From a virus: 33,636 bases of DNA. Numbering within the stretch: position 1 is the first letter of the stretch; each line of letters starts with the position of its first letter. Position numbers and translations under genes: made by a program. Under the pieces are notes generated by a model, which searched no databases, had not been told where the DNA came from, and was given only the letters and a program-made list of their open reading frames with translations. The stretch spans positions 1-33,636 of the IMG/VR virus record IMGVR_UViG_3300009502_000132; one strand, written 5' to 3'. Shown in pieces: positions 1 through 7,295 of this stretch.

Positions 1-120
1 CGCCGGCCGAACCGCCGGCCGAACCGCCGGCCGAACCGCCGGCCGAACCGCCGGCCGAACCGCCGGCCGAACCGCCGGCCGAACCGCCGGCCGAACCGCC
101 GGCCGAACCGCCGGCCGAAG
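1..120. repeat. Ten perfect tandem copies of a 12-bp GC-rich repeat (PAEP-coding)
   Basis: The unit CGCCGGCCGAAC is repeated ten times without a mismatch, except that the very last base is G instead of C. The array is cut by the window edge, so the true copy number is unknown. Read in the frame of the gene that follows, it encodes a Pro-Ala-Glu-Pro repeat, and no stop lies between it and the ATG at 135. It is therefore either the tail of an upstream coding region or an amino-terminal extension of the next gene. Perfect identity at the DNA level, not just the protein level, points to recent slippage-driven expansion. An assembly artefact is possible. Confidence 0.9.
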
Positions 121-134
121 AGAAGGAGCAATTC

Positions 135-566
135 ATGGCCAACGGAAAGTGCCTTGTGATCGTCATGAGCGAAGCGAGCGACGAATGGACGCACAACGGG
201 CCCATCAGCCGCGGCCTGTGCCCGACGTGCAACTACTACGCGAAGAATAAGTCCGGCACCGAGCGGGGCAAAGCGGCCCTGGCCGTCCGGCTGCCGGACA
301 GCCGGGCCGGGCGGGAAGTGCAGCCCGCCGCCAAGCCGCCGGCGAAGTCGCCCGGGCGAAAGCCGGCCGCGGCCCCGGCCGTCATCGCCCACCCGTCCGG
401 CGAACCCGACGTGATCCGCCTGCTGCGCGAGGTGGACGTCAATGTCTCGATCTCCCGCGAGGGCGACAACTGGCTCGTCATCCGCGAGGGCAAGGTCACT
501 CGCGTGGACATCGCCGGCAAGGTCAGCGGACGCGGCCGGATCGTCTGGGAAGGGGTTGCCCCGTGA
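135..566 (+). CDS. Small protein with CxxC knuckle, Ala/Pro/Lys linker and beta-rich C-terminus
   Basis: I do not recognise this 143-residue protein. It has a lone CPTC pair (Cys29, Cys32), a low-complexity Ala/Pro/Lys/Arg linker at about residues 60-85, and a C-terminal part (about 88-143) with alternating charged and hydrophobic residues that looks like a small beta fold. The ATG at 135 has a well-placed ribosome binding site (AAGGAG, 7 bases upstream), so I chose it. However, the frame stays open back to the window edge through the PAEP repeat (residues just before the ATG would read EEKEQF), so a longer protein is possible. Its stop overlaps the next gene's GTG, indicating coupled translation. 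Confidence 0.6.
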   Translation: MANGKCLVIVMSEASDEWTHNGPISRGLCPTCNYYAKNKSGTERGKAALAVRLPDSRAGREVQPAAKPPAKSPGRKPAAAPAVIAHPSGEPDVIRLLREVDVNVSISREGDNWLVIREGKVTRVDIAGKVSGRGRIVWEGVAP

Positions 567-802
567 AAGACATCATGTGGAACTACATCGCTGGGGCGTG
601 GGTCGCCACTGCCGGCGGCTGCCAGGTCTCCATTCTGGGCCGGTTGACCGGAGGCATGCGCGAGTACGTCGTGCGCCGCGATGGGCAGATCGTGAGCATC
701 ACGCGGACGCTGGAGCAGGCCAAAGAGTACGTCAAGAAACGAACCGAAAGCGGCCTCACGCTCAAGTTGGGCGAGGCGGTTGCGACCATCGAATTCCTCT
801 AA
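563..802 (+). CDS. Small hypothetical protein (79 aa)
   Basis: This short gene starts with GTG inside the stop of the previous gene (GTGA overlap). The product shows alternating hydrophobic and charged residues (REYVVRRDGQIVSITRTLEQA), suggesting a compact beta-strand protein ending in a helix (EQAKEYVKKR). No known family is recognised. It lies directly before the exonuclease gene, whose ribosome binding site overlaps this gene's stop, so it belongs to the same operon. The frame is supported by coupling on both sides. Confidence 0.6.
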   Translation: MKDIMWNYIAGAWVATAGGCQVSILGRLTGGMREYVVRRDGQIVSITRTLEQAKEYVKKRTESGLTLKLGEAVATIEFL

Positions 803-816
803 AGGAGTCCACGACC

Positions 817-1971
817 GTGAACATTCTCTTCTTCGACACCGAGACGACGGGTAAGGCATTGTTCAAGATGCCCGTTTCTCACCCGGGCCAGCCGCACATC
901 GTGCAACTGGCGGCGATCCTGACGGACGGCACCGGCGAGCACCAGTGCGAGATGAACCAGATCGTCCGGCCGGACGGCTACGAGATCCCCATCGAGGCCA
1001 GCAACATCCACGGCATCACGACGGCCATGGCGATCGAGCAGGGTAAGCCCCTGGCCGAAGTGATGGCTGCGTTCGCCAAGATGGTCGAGATGGCGGACCT
1101 GGTGGTCGCCCACAACATCCAGTTCGACCACCTGATGGTGCAGATCGAGTGCAGCCGACGCAACGAGCCCAGCCCGCTTTCGCCCAAGGCCTGCTACTGC
1201 ACCATGAAGACGGCCACGCCGATCTGCAATCTCCCCGGCCCCTACGGCCCCAAGTGGCCGACGCTGACGGAAGCCTATTCGCACTTCTTCCACAAGGCGT
1301 TCGAGGATGCCCACGATGCGATGGGCGACGTGAAGGCGTGCAAGGCCGTCTACTTCGCGATGAACCCGCCCAAGGCCCCCTGGGTGGCCTACGTCTGCGA
1401 TTGCGGCAACTGGGACGAGGCCCCGGCCGGCAACGGTGGGAAGTTGTCCTGCAGCGACGAATGCGGGCGGATGATGCGGGAGGCCACCGCGCAGGATCTG
1501 GCTGCCAGGGATGCGAAGCGAGCGGAAAGAGCGACGTGCGGCCCGCTGTACCTGGAAGGGCTCGAAACCTACGGATGCACGAAGGACATGCACTTCGCCT
1601 TTGCTTGTGGGTTCGTCAGCGGACAGGCGGAGAAGGTCTTTCTCGGTGCCTGCCCTGCCGCGATGTTCCGGCCTTCGCCGGAGCACTTTGAGTGGCTGTA
1701 CGACGAAGTGACGAAGATCGCGGTCCGCTACGGTCTGGAGATCGCCGTCCTGCCGTCGGCGCAGTCCAAGACGCCTGACGAGATATGGATCTTCCGGGAG
1801 GGCTACGCAATCGGGCGATGGCACGACAGCCCGGTCAACAGCCCGAATTGGCACTACCATCGCGCCGCTGCCTGTGGCATCCCGAACGATCGTATCGACT
1901 ACAAGTTCCACGAACGGCAGGGCTACAACCAGGTAGTCGATGCTCCGAAGCAGGGGGTGGCCAATGGCTGA
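817..1971 (+). CDS. DnaQ-like (DEDD) 3'-5' exonuclease with C-terminal extension
   Basis: The protein (384 aa) belongs to the RNase T/DnaQ exonuclease superfamily, which removes nucleotides from 3' ends using two metal ions. All three motifs are visible: FDTETTG near the N-terminus (Asp7, Glu9), AHNIQFD (Asp104) and HDAMGD (His166, Asp171), the last defining the DEDDh subclass. After about residue 190 comes a cysteine-rich stretch (YVCDCGNW, then CSDECGRMM), probably binding zinc, and a long C-terminal region with no recognised family. I chose the GTG at 817 because AAAGGAG lies just upstream and the exonuclease motif begins at once; longer readings in this frame would run through the previous gene. 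It may serve proofreading, processing or host-DNA scavenging; no DNA polymerase is in the window. Confidence 0.85.
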   Translation: MNILFFDTETTGKALFKMPVSHPGQPHIVQLAAILTDGTGEHQCEMNQIVRPDGYEIPIEASNIHGITTAMAIEQGKPLAEVMAAFAKMVEMADLVVAHNIQFDHLMVQIECSRRNEPSPLSPKACYCTMKTATPICNLPGPYGPKWPTLTEAYSHFFHKAFEDAHDAMGDVKACKAVYFAMNPPKAPWVAYVCDCGNWDEAPAGNGGKLSCSDECGRMMREATAQDLAARDAKRAERATCGPLYLEGLETYGCTKDMHFAFACGFVSGQAEKVFLGACPAAMFRPSPEHFEWLYDEVTKIAVRYGLEIAVLPSAQSKTPDEIWIFREGYAIGRWHDSPVNSPNWHYHRAAACGIPNDRIDYKFHERQGYNQVVDAPKQGVANG

Positions 1972-2479
1972 GAACATCCTTCCCGACCCGAAGAACTGGA
2001 TTCCTACCCCAGAGAATATCAATGCTCTCCCCGAGCCGCTGCGGGGCTACATCCACGATCTGGCGACCCGATGCGATCCGGCAGGCGAGATCGCGGAACT
2101 GGCGTTGACGAAAGACCAGAACCGCCAGATGCAGGCCCTCGTTGACCAGTCGGCCACGTCCCTCCACACCGCCGCTGACCTGATCGCCATCCTGGAAAAG
2201 CACTGCGGAGAGCGGGGCCAGTCGGAAGGGGCGGTCGAAACCCTCACCCGGATCATCGCGGAGCGGGCGACGGCCGAAGCCGCGTGCAAGACGGCCGTCC
2301 AGGAGACGCTCCGCAAGCTGATCGGGATCTGGGAGGCCCGTGCAACCCAGTACGCCAAGCGGGCCGGCAGTTTCGGCATGAAGCGGGACAAGCTGTACGC
2401 GGGCTGCTACCGCGAAATGGCGGACATCATCCGGAAGTCCTTCGGGATTGTGGAGGTGACCAATGGTAGCGGCCATTGA
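1964..2479 (+). CDS. Helical phage protein, coiled-coil-like (171 aa)
   Basis: No known function. The N-terminal segment (LPEPLRGYIHDLATRCDP, then AELALTKDQNRQMQ) resembles short helical proteins common in phage and prophage replication regions. The rest is rich in Ala, Glu, Arg and Lys and is predicted by eye to be mostly helical with coiled-coil character. An upstream in-frame ATG at 1940 exists, but the ATG at 1964 has a purine-rich GGGGG ribosome binding site and gives a short overlap with the exonuclease stop, matching the style of this operon. It overlaps the next gene by 17 bases. Confidence 0.65.
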   Translation: MAENILPDPKNWIPTPENINALPEPLRGYIHDLATRCDPAGEIAELALTKDQNRQMQALVDQSATSLHTAADLIAILEKHCGERGQSEGAVETLTRIIAERATAEAACKTAVQETLRKLIGIWEARATQYAKRAGSFGMKRDKLYAGCYREMADIIRKSFGIVEVTNGSGH

Positions 2480-2909
2480 ACATACCCCGACCGTCCCGAC
2501 GCAGGCCCAGGACCTGGCCGCCCTGCAGGCCCGGCTGCCGGCGGCGCTGGCGATGGACGTCGTCATCGAAGAGTGCATCGCCGATCCTTCGCGCCGCCCG
2601 GGCGCAAACCCAAGGCACGTCTTTGACTTCCCGGACGGCATGCGCCTGATCGTCTCTTTCGACACCTGGCAGGGCCAGCCGCCGATCCTGCACGTGTCGG
2701 CCAGCTATGTTCCCGACAGTCAGGTCGATCAGATGATCCGAATGGTTCCCAACGTCGGATCAATGAGGCTGGCGGCTTTCGTCGGAGCGGCCGTCCAGCA
2801 CTTTCAGCAACTGTCCGGCGTTGCGGCCGGGCTCAAGCTCAAGGCATTCAATGGCTACGTTCCTCACTTCTTCGGCCCCACGCGGGAGCAATGGGAGGCA
2901 CAGCGATGA
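2463..2909 (+). CDS. Hypothetical protein (148 aa)
   Basis: The start is supported by a strong ribosome binding site (GGAGGTGA) lying inside the end of the previous gene. The protein has an N-terminal helical part (ALQARLPAALAMDVVIEECI), a central beta-like segment (HVFDFPDGMRLIVSFDTWQG) and a C-terminal helical part ending in FFGPTREQW. No catalytic motif or family is recognised. Its stop overlaps the ATG of the DnaJ-zinc-finger gene (ATGA), so translation is coupled. Confidence 0.6.
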   Translation: MVAAIEHTPTVPTQAQDLAALQARLPAALAMDVVIEECIADPSRRPGANPRHVFDFPDGMRLIVSFDTWQGQPPILHVSASYVPDSQVDQMIRMVPNVGSMRLAAFVGAAVQHFQQLSGVAAGLKLKAFNGYVPHFFGPTREQWEAQR

Positions 2910-3508
2910 CGATCGACCTTCAATCCTTCTGCCGTCGCAACCCGACGTCGGCTTACTACATCATCAACACGCCCTTCAACGGGGCCGGGCACACCTACGC
3001 GACAGACGCGCACTGTGTTGTCCGGGTGCAGACGACGGAGCCCGATTCCGATCCGCACATGGCCCGGCCGAACTGCAAGGCCCTTGACTGGTCGAGATGC
3101 ACCCACGCCGACACGCCGCTTCCTCCGCTGCCTGCCGAGTACTTCTCGTGCTGGTTCTGTGACGGGACGGGCAAGGAGTCGGAAGACTGCCCCAAGTGCG
3201 ACGGCTACGGCGGGAACGTCGACGCCGACGGCGAGACGCACGCGTGCCCGGACTGCAAGGGCAGCGGCATCGTCAACACCGGCCCCGCGTGCGAGCATTG
3301 CGACGGCCTGGGCAAGAACCCGCCCGACATCGAGCTTGTCGGCCTGACGGGCAACTGGCGGCTCGCGGGCTGCTATCACCGCAAGCTCGCGGCCCTGCCC
3401 AACGTCCGCTATCGCGTCTTTCCCGACAAGTACGGCCCGATGATCGCCTTCCGGTTCGACGGCGGCGAGGGGCTTGTCATGGCCTGTGAGGCGGACAGGC
3501 ACTCGTGA
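2906..3508 (+). CDS. DnaJ-type zinc-finger protein with phage-specific flanking domain
   Basis: This 200-residue protein carries four CxxCxGxG elements in its middle third (CWFCDGTG, CPKCDGYG, CPDCKGSG, CEHCDGLG). This is the four-repeat, two-zinc layout of the DnaJ/Hsp40 cysteine-rich domain, but no J domain (no HPD motif) is present, so it is not a co-chaperone in the usual sense. The flanks (YATDAHCVVRVQ before the finger, and MIAFRFDGGEGLVMA after it) read as one interrupted beta-rich domain, of a kind seen in phage proteins that recall sliding-clamp folds; that comparison is a guess. I preferred ATG 2906 over ATG 2891 because GGAGG sits at the right distance and the ATGA overlap matches the operon. 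Confidence 0.7.
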   Translation: MTIDLQSFCRRNPTSAYYIINTPFNGAGHTYATDAHCVVRVQTTEPDSDPHMARPNCKALDWSRCTHADTPLPPLPAEYFSCWFCDGTGKESEDCPKCDGYGGNVDADGETHACPDCKGSGIVNTGPACEHCDGLGKNPPDIELVGLTGNWRLAGCYHRKLAALPNVRYRVFPDKYGPMIAFRFDGGEGLVMACEADRHS

Positions 3509-3702
3509 CCATTCCCCGGATCGACATGCTCGAGGAGCTGCTCCAGCGGACCAAGGTGCTGCGGAGGGCGCACAAGGAATACCTCCGCACGCGAACGGCG
3601 ATGTCGTTTGAGGACAAGTACAACGCGGAAATCCAGGTCGATGCGATCATCAACCGGATCGAGGCGCCTTACGAAAGGACCGTTAATCGTGACAGCGTTT
3701 GA
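3505..3702 (+). CDS. Small helical protein (65 aa)
   Basis: It starts with GTG in the stop of the previous gene. The product is almost entirely helical by composition (LEELLQRTKVLRRAHKEYL), basic in its N-terminal half, with no cysteines and no known family. The tight overlap on both sides supports it as a real gene. Confidence 0.55.
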   Translation: MTIPRIDMLEELLQRTKVLRRAHKEYLRTRTAMSFEDKYNAEIQVDAIINRIEAPYERTVNRDSV

Positions 3703-3850
3703 ACCCGTCTGCATGAACAACCAGCTCCTGATCCCCCCGTTCGTCCAGAGCCCCTCGCACGCGATGTACCTGGGCATGGAGCTGCAGAAGGCCGAAGTCG
3801 CCGTGCGGCTGGGCAGGGACTACCAGCAGGACCAGTCACTATGGCGGTAA
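3689..3850 (+). CDS. Very small hypothetical protein (53 aa)
   Basis: The likely start is GTG 3689, preceded by AAAGGA about eight bases upstream and overlapping the previous gene. The stop overlaps the ATG of the ASCH gene. The product (VTAFEPVCMNNQLLIPPF, then a helical C-terminus) is not recognised. Support comes only from the close packing with its neighbours; an internal ATG at 3713 is an alternative start. Confidence 0.45.
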   Translation: MTAFEPVCMNNQLLIPPFVQSPSHAMYLGMELQKAEVAVRLGRDYQQDQSLWR

Positions 3851-4407
3851 CAACAAACATCGGAATCCCCGCCATCACGCTCTACAACCCCTGGGCGGCG
3901 TGGGTCATTGACCAGCTCAAGCCGATCGAGACGCGGACACACAACCGCTTTCGGTCGCTGGTGGGCAAGACGATCGCTATTCACGCGGGCCTTCATCTCG
4001 ACACGCTTGCGTGGTCACTGGCGCGGGAGTACTTGCCAAAGGACCGCGCCGAATCCCTGGCTTGCAGCAGCTATCCCGCCGGCGTCGTGCTGGGCCTGGC
4101 GAAGGTCAAGGACTTCGGCCAGCTTGGCCCCGAGCACTCCCGCCTTGCCATGATCGATTGCAGCCGGCAGACGCGGTGGGGCCTGTTCTTCGGCCGCGTG
4201 GAGAAGTTCGCTGAGCCGATCCCCGCCAAGGGCGGCAGGGGCATCTGGTATTGGACGCCGCCGGACGATCGCTACATCCGCGACGTCGATCACCCGTGCG
4301 GCCAGTTCGTCCGCGGCGACAACGCCGGCGACTGCCAGAGCGACGGCCACTACATGTGCAAGGAGTGCGTCCACCTAGATCCGGGCCTCGAGGAGGAAGC
4401 GGCATGA
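3841..4407 (+). CDS. ASCH (PUA-like) domain protein with cysteine-rich tail
   Basis: The first 140 residues match the ASCH domain pattern: ITLYNPWAAWVIDQLKPIETRTH at the start, then GKTIAIHAG and later GVVLGLAKV, with the aromatic and Glu-Thr-Arg positions in place. ASCH domains are PUA-like folds that bind RNA or modified nucleosides; some are amidohydrolases acting on N4-acetylcytidine, and phages often carry them. The C-terminal 50 residues add a probable zinc site (CGQFVRG, DCQSDGHYMCKECVH). The specific substrate cannot be told from the sequence. The stop overlaps the next ATG (ATGA). Confidence 0.75.
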   Translation: MAVTTNIGIPAITLYNPWAAWVIDQLKPIETRTHNRFRSLVGKTIAIHAGLHLDTLAWSLAREYLPKDRAESLACSSYPAGVVLGLAKVKDFGQLGPEHSRLAMIDCSRQTRWGLFFGRVEKFAEPIPAKGGRGIWYWTPPDDRYIRDVDHPCGQFVRGDNAGDCQSDGHYMCKECVHLDPGLEEEAA

Positions 4408-4964
4408 ACTGCCCCCAATGCAACAGCAGCAACACTGCCCGGATCATCGAACGCGGGATTCCGTTCTGGACCTGCCTGAGCTGCGGATGGCCGGGAAAGA
4501 AGGCGGAGCCGGTGGTCCATGCGTGGCCCCGCCTATCCCAGACCCTGACCTTCCACCGGCACATCGGCTTGTGCCAGTCGTGCGGCGTCAGCGGTGCGGA
4601 ACATGATGTTGTCGGCTGGCAGGAGCATGACGACAGCGATCGAGCCGAGCCGATTGTCGTGATGCTCTGCCGGCGGTGCTCCGATGCGTTGATCGAACCC
4701 CACCCCCGGCTCTACCGCCGCCTTCAGGCGTTCGAGCCGTTCCCCGGGGCGATGGAGTGCTGCATCGGTTGCGTCCACCTGGATTCGCTTGCCTGCCGGC
4801 ATCCGTCCCTGAAGGCCAACGGCGGGCCGGGATTGAACCTGACGTTCCCCAAGCCGACTACGGGCTTCTGGGACGGTCGCGACCGGAAGACAGGCAAAAG
4901 GACGGGCGGGCGGTTCGCCCATTATTGCGGACCGGTCGTTTGTGAAGGGAGAAAAGCAACGTGA
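4404..4964 (+). CDS. Zinc-ribbon protein (186 aa)
   Basis: The start ATG overlaps the ASCH stop and is preceded by GAGGAGGAAG. The N-terminus is a classical zinc ribbon (CPQC at residues 3-6, then CLSCGW). A second cysteine cluster follows (CQSCGVSG, then CRRCSD), and a third in the C-terminal part (CCIGCVHLDSLACRHP and HYCGPVVC). The repeated Cys pairs suggest several bound zinc ions and a nucleic-acid or protein-docking role. The element C-x-x-CVHLD is shared with the tail of the preceding ASCH protein (CKECVHLDP), suggesting a common small module in both. No enzymatic motif is seen. Confidence 0.65.
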   Translation: MNCPQCNSSNTARIIERGIPFWTCLSCGWPGKKAEPVVHAWPRLSQTLTFHRHIGLCQSCGVSGAEHDVVGWQEHDDSDRAEPIVVMLCRRCSDALIEPHPRLYRRLQAFEPFPGAMECCIGCVHLDSLACRHPSLKANGGPGLNLTFPKPTTGFWDGRDRKTGKRTGGRFAHYCGPVVCEGRKAT

Positions 4965-5389
4965 GCAAACAGGTCTACGTCTGCGATTATTGCGGCAAGA
5001 ACTTCACCGACGAACCGAGAGCCGCCGGCGAATTCGAGTCGCTGTGCCCGAAGTGCTTCGGCGACGACAGGTGGAAGCGGAACATTGAAGCCGGAAGAGT
5101 CTGCTATCACCTCCGGAACTTCGACGCCGGTTTCATCAACAAGGCCTTCCGCGGCCGTCCGCTTCTGATCGGCGATCCGGACCAGGTGGCGGTGATTCGT
5201 GCCCTCAACGGGGCGAACCTCTACTGTGACGTGTGCGGTCACGTCATCCCCACCAGTGCCGAGTACCCCGACGTGGAGACCGTGGGGACGGCCTGCCCGG
5301 AACTGCATTGCCCCGGCCACCTGATGCCCGGAGCGGCGATCACGCCGGCCTGGAAAGAGTACGCGGGGATTGAGGGGGTGCTCGCGTGA
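4961..5389 (+). CDS. Zinc-ribbon protein (142 aa)
   Basis: It starts with GTG in a GTGA overlap. It has an N-terminal zinc ribbon (VCDYCGKNF, then CPKCFGDDRW), a central segment without cysteines, and a second ribbon (YCDVCGHVIP, then ACPELHCPGH). The function is unknown. It is the third successive gene whose product carries zinc-binding cysteine pairs, so zinc-ribbon modules seem to be reused in this operon. Confidence 0.6.
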   Translation: MSKQVYVCDYCGKNFTDEPRAAGEFESLCPKCFGDDRWKRNIEAGRVCYHLRNFDAGFINKAFRGRPLLIGDPDQVAVIRALNGANLYCDVCGHVIPTSAEYPDVETVGTACPELHCPGHLMPGAAITPAWKEYAGIEGVLA

Positions 5390-5703
5390 ACAAGCGTCAA
5401 TGGCTGATCGCCGAAGAATGCAAGGCCCAGTTCTACACCGGATGGTGGCTGTACCTGCGCGATCGAAACGACGGCACCCCGAACAAGTGGGGCGATTGGG
5501 GCTGGCAGCGATACGAACATCAATTGGCCGCCATCGAACAGTTTCTCCGGACGGCTGGTTATCGCCCTCCGCAGGCAAAAGCGCACTCGCAAGATTTGGC
5601 TGAGTGGTTTGGGCGCATGTTCCCCAAGGGCCTCCCTGTCCTGTTGGACGAATGGCATCGGTACACGAAGATTCGGAAGATCCGTAAGGGGGCCAAGAAA
5701 TGA
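5386..5703 (+). CDS. Hypothetical protein rich in aromatic residues (105 aa)
   Basis: A GTG start overlaps the previous stop. The protein has many tryptophans and tyrosines in its first half (FYTGWWLYLRDR, KWGDWGWQRYEHQ) and a basic C-terminus (KIRKIRKGAKK). The Trp pattern might form a small DNA- or protein-binding fold, but no family is recognised. It overlaps the helix-turn-helix gene downstream (ATGA). Confidence 0.55.
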   Translation: MNKRQWLIAEECKAQFYTGWWLYLRDRNDGTPNKWGDWGWQRYEHQLAAIEQFLRTAGYRPPQAKAHSQDLAEWFGRMFPKGLPVLLDEWHRYTKIRKIRKGAKK

Positions 5704-6617
5704 GACGCCCCCGTCTAGAACTTGCCCGCATCAAGGCCGCGATCCGGCTCTGGCACTCGCGGGGCCACACCGACCGCGAGATCGGGGCCGCGATCGGAGA
5801 GGACCGGCGGCGGGTCGTGAACCTGCGCAGGCACATGGGGCTTAGGCCCCACCTTGACCCGAATCGATCCGTCTATACGTTCGCGCAGCGGCGATTCGTC
5901 ACGATCAACTACGGCAAGATGCCCACGGCACAGATTGCCCGCGTCATGGGCAAGAGCGTCGGAAGCGTTTACCGAGCGGCTGAGCGGTTCGGGCTGTCCG
6001 AGAAGAATCCCCACCATGGCCGCAACGCGAAGTTCGTCGCGTTCGTTCGCGACTGCCACGCCAAGGGCTGGTCCGACGCCGAGACGGCCGCGGCGTGGGG
6101 CTGCGAACGGCACACCGCCGAGCGGGCACGAAACCGCCTGGGCCTGCCCCACAACGCCTACAGCGAGCATCGCCGGCGACGGGTAGCGGAGAAGACTCAG
6201 CAGCAGCTCCGCAAGGCCGGGCTGCCTTCTATCGGACACCTCCGCGTCGAGGCGTTCAAGAAGTACGCCCGCGATCACGGCTGGCCGGAGGACTTGAAGC
6301 CCCGGCAGGTGCAGATTCTGGAGCTGCTCTGGGTCAACGGGCCCATGACGCGGGAGAACATCGGCCAGGCCCTGGGGATGAAGCTGAAGAAACGCCCGGA
6401 CGGCCGCTACTGGTACGCCATGATGTGCAACAATCCCCAGGGCCAGGCGTCGACGTCCTACACCGGCGACCTGCTCCGGCGGGGGCTCATCATCAGCCTG
6501 GGCCGGATCGTCAAGAACAAGCCCCAAGGGGCTCGCAATATGCAGGGGCACAACACGTGCCTCTATTCTCTCCCCCTCACCATCGAAAGGAAAGTCCATG
6601 ATCCGAAGCAATGTTGA
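5700..6617 (+). CDS. Multi-helix-turn-helix DNA-binding protein (305 aa)
   Basis: Three successive helix-turn-helix-like units are readable: residues about 7-40 (IKAAIRLWHSRGHTDREIG), about 55-95 (FVTINYGKMPTAQIARVMG, then SVGSVYRAAERFGLS) and about 110-150 (FVRDCHAKGWSDAETAAAWG). The second resembles Myb/SANT-like or homeodomain-like recognition units. The C-terminal third contains a winged-helix-like segment (QVQILELLWVNGPMTRENIG). The protein is very basic. It is probably a phage transcription or replication regulator; the operator is unknown. The ATG overlaps the previous stop, and the C-terminus overlaps the following gene by 20 bases. Confidence 0.7.
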   Translation: MRRPRLELARIKAAIRLWHSRGHTDREIGAAIGEDRRRVVNLRRHMGLRPHLDPNRSVYTFAQRRFVTINYGKMPTAQIARVMGKSVGSVYRAAERFGLSEKNPHHGRNAKFVAFVRDCHAKGWSDAETAAAWGCERHTAERARNRLGLPHNAYSEHRRRRVAEKTQQQLRKAGLPSIGHLRVEAFKKYARDHGWPEDLKPRQVQILELLWVNGPMTRENIGQALGMKLKKRPDGRYWYAMMCNNPQGQASTSYTGDLLRRGLIISLGRIVKNKPQGARNMQGHNTCLYSLPLTIERKVHDPKQC

Positions 6618-7071
6618 CCACGACCTCGCCACCGAAAGCCAGTGCTCCCAGATGGTCCCCGCCTGGATCCAGCGGATGCGGGACGCCGCCCAGAAGCACC
6701 TGACCCAGGAAGTCGTTGAATCGATCGTCACCGCCCAGATCGAGGCCGCGAAGAAGGGCGACAAGAACGCGATCCGGTTCGTCTTCGATCAGCTCATGGG
6801 CGGCGCGGCATTCAAGGGCGCGACGTTCGTTCAGAACAACTACGGCGCGGAGTTCGGCGAGCAGCACGCCAAGCCGACGCCGGCGCTTCCCGGCAGCCCC
6901 GAAAAACTGGAGGCGATGCGGAAGCGGGTCGCCAACGGCCAGCGGATCGATCAGCCCGGAGACACCCACGTGCCGGCGTGGGAGTGCGTCGAGTGCGGCG
7001 ACACCGTGAAGATCAAACCGGAGCGGTGCGCCAAGTGCGGGCACTTCACCTTCCAGCCGGCGGGCGCATGA
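6598..7071 (+). CDS. Hypothetical protein with C-terminal zinc ribbon (157 aa)
   Basis: The ATG has a good ribosome binding site (AAAGGAAA). The N-terminal half is helical, with a segment (IEAAKKGDKNAIRFVFDQL) that resembles small-terminase-like and related phage DNA-binding proteins. The C-terminal 40 residues form a zinc ribbon (WECVECGDTVKIKPERCAKCGHF). Since a better small-terminase candidate lies next to the large subunit at 16153, I leave this one unnamed. Its stop overlaps the next start. Confidence 0.55.
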   Translation: MIRSNVDHDLATESQCSQMVPAWIQRMRDAAQKHLTQEVVESIVTAQIEAAKKGDKNAIRFVFDQLMGGAAFKGATFVQNNYGAEFGEQHAKPTPALPGSPEKLEAMRKRVANGQRIDQPGDTHVPAWECVECGDTVKIKPERCAKCGHFTFQPAGA

Positions 7072-7292
7072 TGCACGACCCTAAGACACGCGACGAATGG
7101 CAGGACGCGGTGGACGGGGCCCAGGGCGCCCTGACGCTGGATGCCTGCCGGCAGTACGGCCTGGTCACCGGGGGCCCGAAGGTCAACGCGGATCGGTGTG
7201 CGGACATCCTGAAACGCGGCAAGGCGATGGGCATCGTGCCGGCGCCGGATGCCGCGGAGCGATTTGTGCAGCTCATCAATGAATCGAGATAA
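7068..7292 (+). CDS. Small hypothetical protein (74 aa)
   Basis: Two adjacent ATGs (7068, 7071) overlap the previous stop; I give the first. The product (DEWQDAVDGAQGALTLDAC, then helical DRCADILKRGKAMG) looks like a short all-helical protein. It ends three bases before the primase gene. No family is recognised. Confidence 0.5.
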   Translation: MMHDPKTRDEWQDAVDGAQGALTLDACRQYGLVTGGPKVNADRCADILKRGKAMGIVPAPDAAERFVQLINESR

Positions 7293-7295
7293 CGA

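Noticed and set aside
1-120. CRISPR array
   Set aside because: The repeats are 12 bp, directly adjacent and without spacers, so this is a simple tandem repeat.
6598-7071. Small terminase subunit
   Set aside because: A short segment is reminiscent of the family, but the gene is in the early operon far from the large subunit, and a better candidate lies at 16153.
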